A stretch of 9,047 nt of DNA from contig DFBH01000007.1 of NCBI GenBank assembly GCA_002366545.1, positions 1-9,047 of the forward strand, written 5' to 3'. The DNA comes from Candidatus Oleimmundimicrobium americanum (lineage in GTDB: Bacteria > Actinomycetota > Aquicultoria > UBA3085 > Oleimmundimicrobiaceae). Under the pieces are notes generated by a model, which had not been told where the DNA came from, did not search any database, and saw only the letters and a list, made by a program, of their open reading frames with translations. The position numbers and the translations under genes were made by a program. Positions 6,083 to 9,047 of the stretch are shown here, one piece after another (positions within the stretch are counted from its first letter, which is position 1; every line of letters starts with the position of its first letter).

Positions 6083-6765
6083 TTTGACGAATATTGCTCG
6101 TCAATAGTTATTTTCTTGCCAACCCCGCCCTCTTCAAAGCTGTTTGGGAAAGCTTTTGAAATATCATTCTTATAACGCGTACAATGAGAGGCAACAATAA
6201 GTTTTAGATTTTTCAACAGACTCAACTGCTTAAAATTGTGCAATCCTCCAATCAACCCATATACCCTGCCCATCTTGCTTGCCTCGTTAAGTATGACCTC
6301 CACTCCGGGATGAGCACAGCCCGTGACGACCAAAAACCCCTTGGATGTCTTAATAACCATAGACTGTTCAACCACCTTTGTGCCAATTTCACCAGTCGTG
6401 TAAACATCTTGACAAATCTCTCTGCCACCTGAGACTTCAATGAGTTTAGCCCGGGATTTTATTTCGTTTTTTAGGTGTCGGGAAAAACTTTTTGGGACAT
6501 AAACTTCGATATTCGAGCTTGCATCCAATATGTGGTTTAAACCACCGATGTGATCCCAGTGCTGATGAGAAAGAACAATTAAATCAATGTTTTTGGGATA
6601 ATGACCAAGATTTTCTAAATTTGAAACCAATACGCCACCGTCCCAACCGGTATCAAACAGAATCTTCCTGCCCTTTGCTTCTATCAAACAAGAAAAACCC
6701 CAGCCAGGCGTTAACTTTTCATTCTGCACATAAACTTCATTGTCGTAAACTATCGTAAGTTTCAC
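6079..6765 (-). CDS. Metallo-beta-lactamase-fold hydrolase (MJ0301 / dihydropterin-type subfamily)
   Basis: This 228-residue cytoplasmic metallo-hydrolase carries the dinuclear metal motif SHQHWDHIGG (66-75; H67, H69, D71, H72). H152 is in TGCAHPG (148-154), where C150 is typical of this subfamily. The later ligands are H176 in GGLHNF and H194 in ASHCT. The TGCAHPG plus HCT combination marks the group often annotated as 7,8-dihydropterin-6-yl-methyl-aminobenzene-phosphate synthase-like; the true substrate is unknown. In close relatives the last motif reads HCTG, here HCTR. GTG at 6765 has AAGGAG 6 nt upstream, placed inside the last codons of the flavoprotein gene, and only 3 bases separate the two genes. 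They are almost surely co-transcribed. Confidence 0.9.
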   Translation of the reverse strand: MKLTIVYDNEVYVQNEKLTPGWGFSCLIEAKGRKILFDTGWDGGVLVSNLENLGHYPKNIDLIVLSHQHWDHIGGLNHILDASSNIEVYVPKSFSRHLKNEIKSRAKLIEVSGGREICQDVYTTGEIGTKVVEQSMVIKTSKGFLVVTGCAHPGVEVILNEASKMGRVYGLIGGLHNFKQLSLLKNLKLIVASHCTRYKNDISKAFPNSFEEGGVGKKITIDEQYSSN

Positions 6766-6768
6766 GCC

Positions 6769-7335
6769 TTACTCCTTGCAAAAGCTTTTGCCAACATTAA
6801 AGCTCTCTTTAAGAGCTGCCGAACATTTTTTTATTTCACCCTTCTTGTTTATCCCGGGATAATAAAGATCACCAACATATTTTATCGAAGCTGTTGCAAA
6901 AAAGTTCTTAACTATCATCCTTGCGTTATTGAAGAAATCCGGGCGTTCCTGACCTCCGACGCAAATAAAAAAACCGCTTTTTTGCCCCTCGTCGCGCATT
7001 TTTTTTAAAATATATTTGGCAATCCACCAACCTTGAAAGCGATCTATTACTACTTTCGCCTGAGCCGTCAAACTTCCAAAAAAAATCGGGGAAGACAAAA
7101 CAATAAAGTTTGCTCTTTCGATCTCTTCAAAAACCTTCCGCATATCGTCTTTCACAACACAAATTCCGATCTCATCACAACCACCGCATTCCTGACAAGG
7201 CAGTATCTCTAACTCATTAAGAATCAATTTTGTGACATCACATCCGGACTCCTTCTCGCCTCTTAAGGCTTCATCTAAGAGAATCTCCGTATTTCCATTT
7301 CTTCTTGGACTCCCAGCTATACCCAAAACCCTCAT
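6769..7335 (-). CDS. Iron-sulfur flavoprotein (NADPH-dependent FMN reductase family)
   Basis: This 188-residue flavodoxin-fold redox protein binds FMN through GSPRRNGNTE (8-17) and SSPIFFGSLTAQAKVVIDR (81-99). A compact cysteine motif, C47-x2-C50-x2-C53-x5-C59 (PCQECGGCDEIGIC), should bind a 4Fe-4S cluster, as in the archaeal and clostridial iron-sulfur flavoproteins. These carry electrons from ferredoxin or NAD(P)H to oxygen, peroxide or other acceptors in anaerobes. Extra cysteines at 32, 125, 171 and 186 lie outside the motif. ATG at 7335 is preferred, with AGGTGA 5 nt upstream; it gives the family-typical start MRVLGIAGSPR. A GTG 9 bases earlier overlaps that ribosome-binding site. The gene leads the metallo-hydrolase operon. 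A TATAAT at 7437-7432 (minus strand) may be its -10, giving a leader of about 90 nt. Confidence 0.93.
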   Translation of the reverse strand: MRVLGIAGSPRRNGNTEILLDEALRGEKESGCDVTKLILNELEILPCQECGGCDEIGICVVKDDMRKVFEEIERANFIVLSSPIFFGSLTAQAKVVIDRFQGWWIAKYILKKMRDEGQKSGFFICVGGQERPDFFNNARMIVKNFFATASIKYVGDLYYPGINKKGEIKKCSAALKESFNVGKSFCKE

Positions 7336-7344
7336 TTTGTTCAC

Positions 7345-7581
7345 CTATAATTCAATTTCACCTATCTATTAAACTCATTTACGCTTTCGAACCGGAAACC
7401 TCACATAACAATCATAAAAATAATCTCTGGAATTATAATAGAAAACATTCTCGACTTGTTCTTTGGCTTTATTCATATACAGAACTTGGTGATGATTGAA
7501 ATCTTCTTTGCAATCGGTGAACTACAATTGGCATCAACATATTAATTGGATTATTGATTGTGATTAGTAAATAAAATACTT
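7345..7581. other. AT-rich intergenic region, no confident gene
   Basis: This 237-bp stretch lies between the flavoprotein gene and the CBS gene, both on the minus strand. It holds a minus-strand TATAAT (7437-7432) as the only promoter-like element. The reading frames are short. Two hydrophobic plus-strand stretches (around 7449-7553) and a minus-strand 33-codon frame (7375-7476) have no ribosome-binding site and no family likeness. No strong hairpin terminator is visible after the CBS gene. Confidence 0.5.
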
Positions 7582-8025
7582 TTACTTATTTTCTTTTTTC
7601 ATTAATACTCTGCATAAGTTGGAGCGCGTAATTACCCCAACAAGTTTTTCATCTCTTACAACCGGAAGCACTTTTCTGTGCCCGGAGAGCATAATTTCAA
7701 CAACCATTGCATCATTCTCATCTTCGGTAACACAAATTGGATCTTTAGTCATATAATCCTTAACCAAACCTTCTCCCGCTTGACTTAAACGGAGAAATGT
7801 TTGAGCCCAATTATGGACAAAAAGCATACCGGCACCCATACCGGCACCCGGAAATGCTGATTCTATTATATCTTTCTCTGAGATATAACCTATTACTTTA
7901 CTTTCATTATCAACAACGGGAACACCACTTAATCTGGAATGATAAAGTAAATTTTCGACCTCTCTCAAGGTAGTTGTTTCTGTAACAGAAGTTAAATCTC
8001 GAATCATCATATCTTTAGCCTTCAA
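7582..8025 (-). CDS. CBS-domain-pair protein (putative adenine-nucleotide sensor)
   Basis: This stand-alone Bateman module of 147 residues has CBS1 at about 3-56 (SGVPVVD at 33-39, GYISEKDI at 46-53) and CBS2 at about 87-142 (GHRKVLPVV at 115-123, GVITRSNL at 129-136). A Gly/Met-rich linker, FPGAGMGAGM (58-67), joins them. The Asp that holds the ribose of bound AMP/ATP is kept in CBS1 (D52) but is N136 (SNL instead of SDL) in CBS2, so the two sites may differ in affinity. The start is TTG at 8025, overlapping the kinase stop as TTGA, so translation is coupled. AAGGAG lies 11 nt upstream, which is long. ATG at 8010 would be a shorter alternative. It probably senses cellular energy charge for the neighbouring kinase; that role is inferred from gene order only. 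Confidence 0.9.
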   Translation of the reverse strand: MKAKDMMIRDLTSVTETTTLREVENLLYHSRLSGVPVVDNESKVIGYISEKDIIESAFPGAGMGAGMLFVHNWAQTFLRLSQAGEGLVKDYMTKDPICVTEDENDAMVVEIMLSGHRKVLPVVRDEKLVGVITRSNLCRVLMKKENK

Positions 8026-8957
8026 GACAAATTCAACTCCTTAACTTCAATCTTATCGAAAAAATGTTCCATCTGCTCCTTGTTTTCCACCTTTGCCTCA
8101 ACCTGCAACGCGCTACTAATCGAAGCTGCCCCCCCATATCTCATGGCCTCCGGCAAATCTTCTCTGTCTTTAAGAATATACATCATTCCTCCAATAAACG
8201 CATCACCCATGCCAACGGAGTTAATAATCTCAATTTTAGGTAAACCAACTTCCCAAATTCTTTCAGGAGTCACTACCAAATAATAACCATCCCCGTTCAT
8301 GACTACAATTTGAACCCCTTTCTCTAAAATTTTTCGTGCCGCCTCCACTCGTTTCCTAACATCAATAATTTTAATCCCCATTAAAGAATCAACGCCTTTA
8401 ATGTTGGGCTGAACCATGTAGGGTCCGGATTCGATTCCATACGATAAAGCTTCCCCTGAAGCCTTTAAGACGGTACGTACATTTTTTTCATGAGCCATGT
8501 TTATTAAGCGTGCGTAAAAATCCGTTCCTACACCCTGAGGAAGGCTTCCTGAAAGCAAAAGCATCTCGCAACGAGAAAGAACCCTTTTAAAGCTTTCTAT
8601 AAAAGATTCCATCTCCTTAGGTTTAATCCAGGGGCCTTTTTCGTTGATTTGTGCTAAAACCTTACTGTATTTGTTTAAAATTATATAATCCGTTCTGGTT
8701 TGCCCACCGATATATGTAAAATTGGTGCTGATCTGCGTTTTTCTAATCTCATCTTCAGTAAATCGCCCGGCTTCGCCTCCAATAAAACCCATAACAACTA
8801 CTTCCACTCCGAGAACATGAAACGTATATGCCGAATTTATACCACCGCCACCGGGAATAACAATACCTTTTTCTACACGATTCAACTTTTCTATAACTCG
8901 GGCGGGAAGAATAAAAACCTTATCTATGGCTGAATTCAAAGTAATCGTTGCTATCAT
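8022..8957 (-). CDS. PfkB-family sugar kinase, 1-phosphofructokinase / tagatose-6-phosphate kinase (FruK/LacC) type
   Basis: This ribokinase-fold enzyme of 311 residues, usual for the family, phosphorylates a phosphosugar with ATP. The N-terminus MIATITLNSAIDKVF corresponds to the TLNPA.D sugar-site motif of FruK/LacC. PGGGGINSA (35-43) is the first PfkB signature, with the GGGG form known from E. coli PfkB instead of GGKG. SGSLPQG (136-142), VQPN (182-185) and NGDGYYLV (221-228) follow. The second signature, NSVGMGDAFIGG (246-257), contains the catalytic base D252 and the anion-hole GMGD. VLKASGEAL (163-171) replaces the family's VLDtSG. ATG at 8957 has GGGAGG 4 nt upstream; an in-frame TTG at 8993 lies within a T-run with no ribosome-binding site. 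Whether it uses fructose-1-P, fructose-6-P or tagatose-6-P cannot be decided. No PTS gene is adjacent within the window. Confidence 0.92.
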   Translation of the reverse strand: MIATITLNSAIDKVFILPARVIEKLNRVEKGIVIPGGGGINSAYTFHVLGVEVVVMGFIGGEAGRFTEDEIRKTQISTNFTYIGGQTRTDYIILNKYSKVLAQINEKGPWIKPKEMESFIESFKRVLSRCEMLLLSGSLPQGVGTDFYARLINMAHEKNVRTVLKASGEALSYGIESGPYMVQPNIKGVDSLMGIKIIDVRKRVEAARKILEKGVQIVVMNGDGYYLVVTPERIWEVGLPKIEIINSVGMGDAFIGGMMYILKDREDLPEAMRYGGAASISSALQVEAKVENKEQMEHFFDKIEVKELNLS

Positions 8958-8983
8958 TAAACCTCCCGTTTCTATAACAATTT

Positions 8984-9012
8984 TTTTTAACAACCTTTTT
9001 AATATTAATCAA
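8984..9012 (-). promoter_or_regulatory. Candidate promoter of the sugar kinase-CBS operon
   Basis: Minus-strand TTGATT (9012-9007) and TAAAAA (8989-8984) are separated by 17 bases and lie about 27 bp before the kinase start codon. The -35 matches four of six consensus bases; the -10 is weaker. No gene is seen from here to the window end. Confidence 0.35.
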
Positions 9013-9047
9013 AAAAATGGTTTTAAGTGAATCACCCCGCAGCAGAG

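Noticed and set aside
7375..7476. 33-codon minus-strand frame with a Tyr/Arg-rich tail
   Set aside because: It has no ribosome-binding site and no family resemblance, and codon quality cannot be judged at this length. It could be a remnant but cannot be supported.
7449..7553. Hydrophobic plus-strand stretches suggesting a decayed membrane gene
   Set aside because: AT-rich DNA easily yields Ile/Leu/Phe runs. No motif or start is present, unlike the amidohydrolase remnant.
8958..8993. TTG at 8993 as start of the sugar kinase
   Set aside because: No ribosome-binding site precedes it and it sits in an A/T homopolymer region. ATG at 8957 has GGGAGG at good spacing and begins at the conserved first strand.

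Overview
The window is AT-rich bacterial DNA. Ribosome-binding sites are Shine-Dalgarno type (GGAG/AGGAGG), several genes start with TTG or GTG, and one tRNA gene encodes its CCA end. The gene mix is a PLDc_N/ABC-ATPase/ABC-permease cassette like Bacillus yxlE-yxlF-yxlG, an iron-sulfur flavoprotein, a family 4 uracil-DNA glycosylase, and a LacC/FruK-type sugar kinase beside a CBS-pair protein. This suggests an anaerobic, possibly heat-tolerant, Gram-positive-type bacterium (Bacillota or a low-GC Actinomycetota relative). That placement is inference; no rRNA or other phylogenetic marker is present.

Layout. Positions 1-77 hold a tRNA(CAU) on the minus strand, probably tRNA-Ile2. Positions 78-361 hold no gene. 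They contain a second copy of the tRNA 5' end and its leader, a GC-rich nested hairpin cluster, and a five-unit heptamer repeat. A small minus-strand protein of unknown function follows (362-673). The 327-base gap after it is not empty: its plus strand carries a decayed, frameshifted 5' fragment of an amidohydrolase gene (about 771-973). Next on the minus strand are a membrane-anchored GAF-GGDEF diguanylate cyclase with a cysteine-rich insert, an Hsp20 chaperone, and a 4Fe-4S uracil-DNA glycosylase. A divergent intergenic region with a 14-bp inverted repeat separates these from a plus-strand three-gene cassette (4186-6082). The cassette encodes a small two-helix membrane protein, an ABC ATPase and a six-helix ABC-2 permease. 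The permease gene ends in a 4-base overlap with a convergent minus-strand pair: a metallo-beta-lactamase-fold protein downstream of an iron-sulfur flavoprotein. The right end is a minus-strand pair, a PfkB-family sugar kinase overlapping a two-CBS-domain protein.

How the genes work together. The plus-strand cassette probably builds one membrane export complex with its small membrane partner. The flavoprotein and metallo-hydrolase are likely co-translated and may share an anaerobic redox role. The CBS protein is translationally coupled to the sugar kinase and could act as an adenine-nucleotide sensor for that step. Hsp20, the DNA-repair glycosylase and the c-di-GMP enzyme are single-function genes that share a strand. 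No CRISPR array, complete insertion sequence, prophage gene or recognisable defence system is visible. The unexplained material is mostly intergenic, at the left end.
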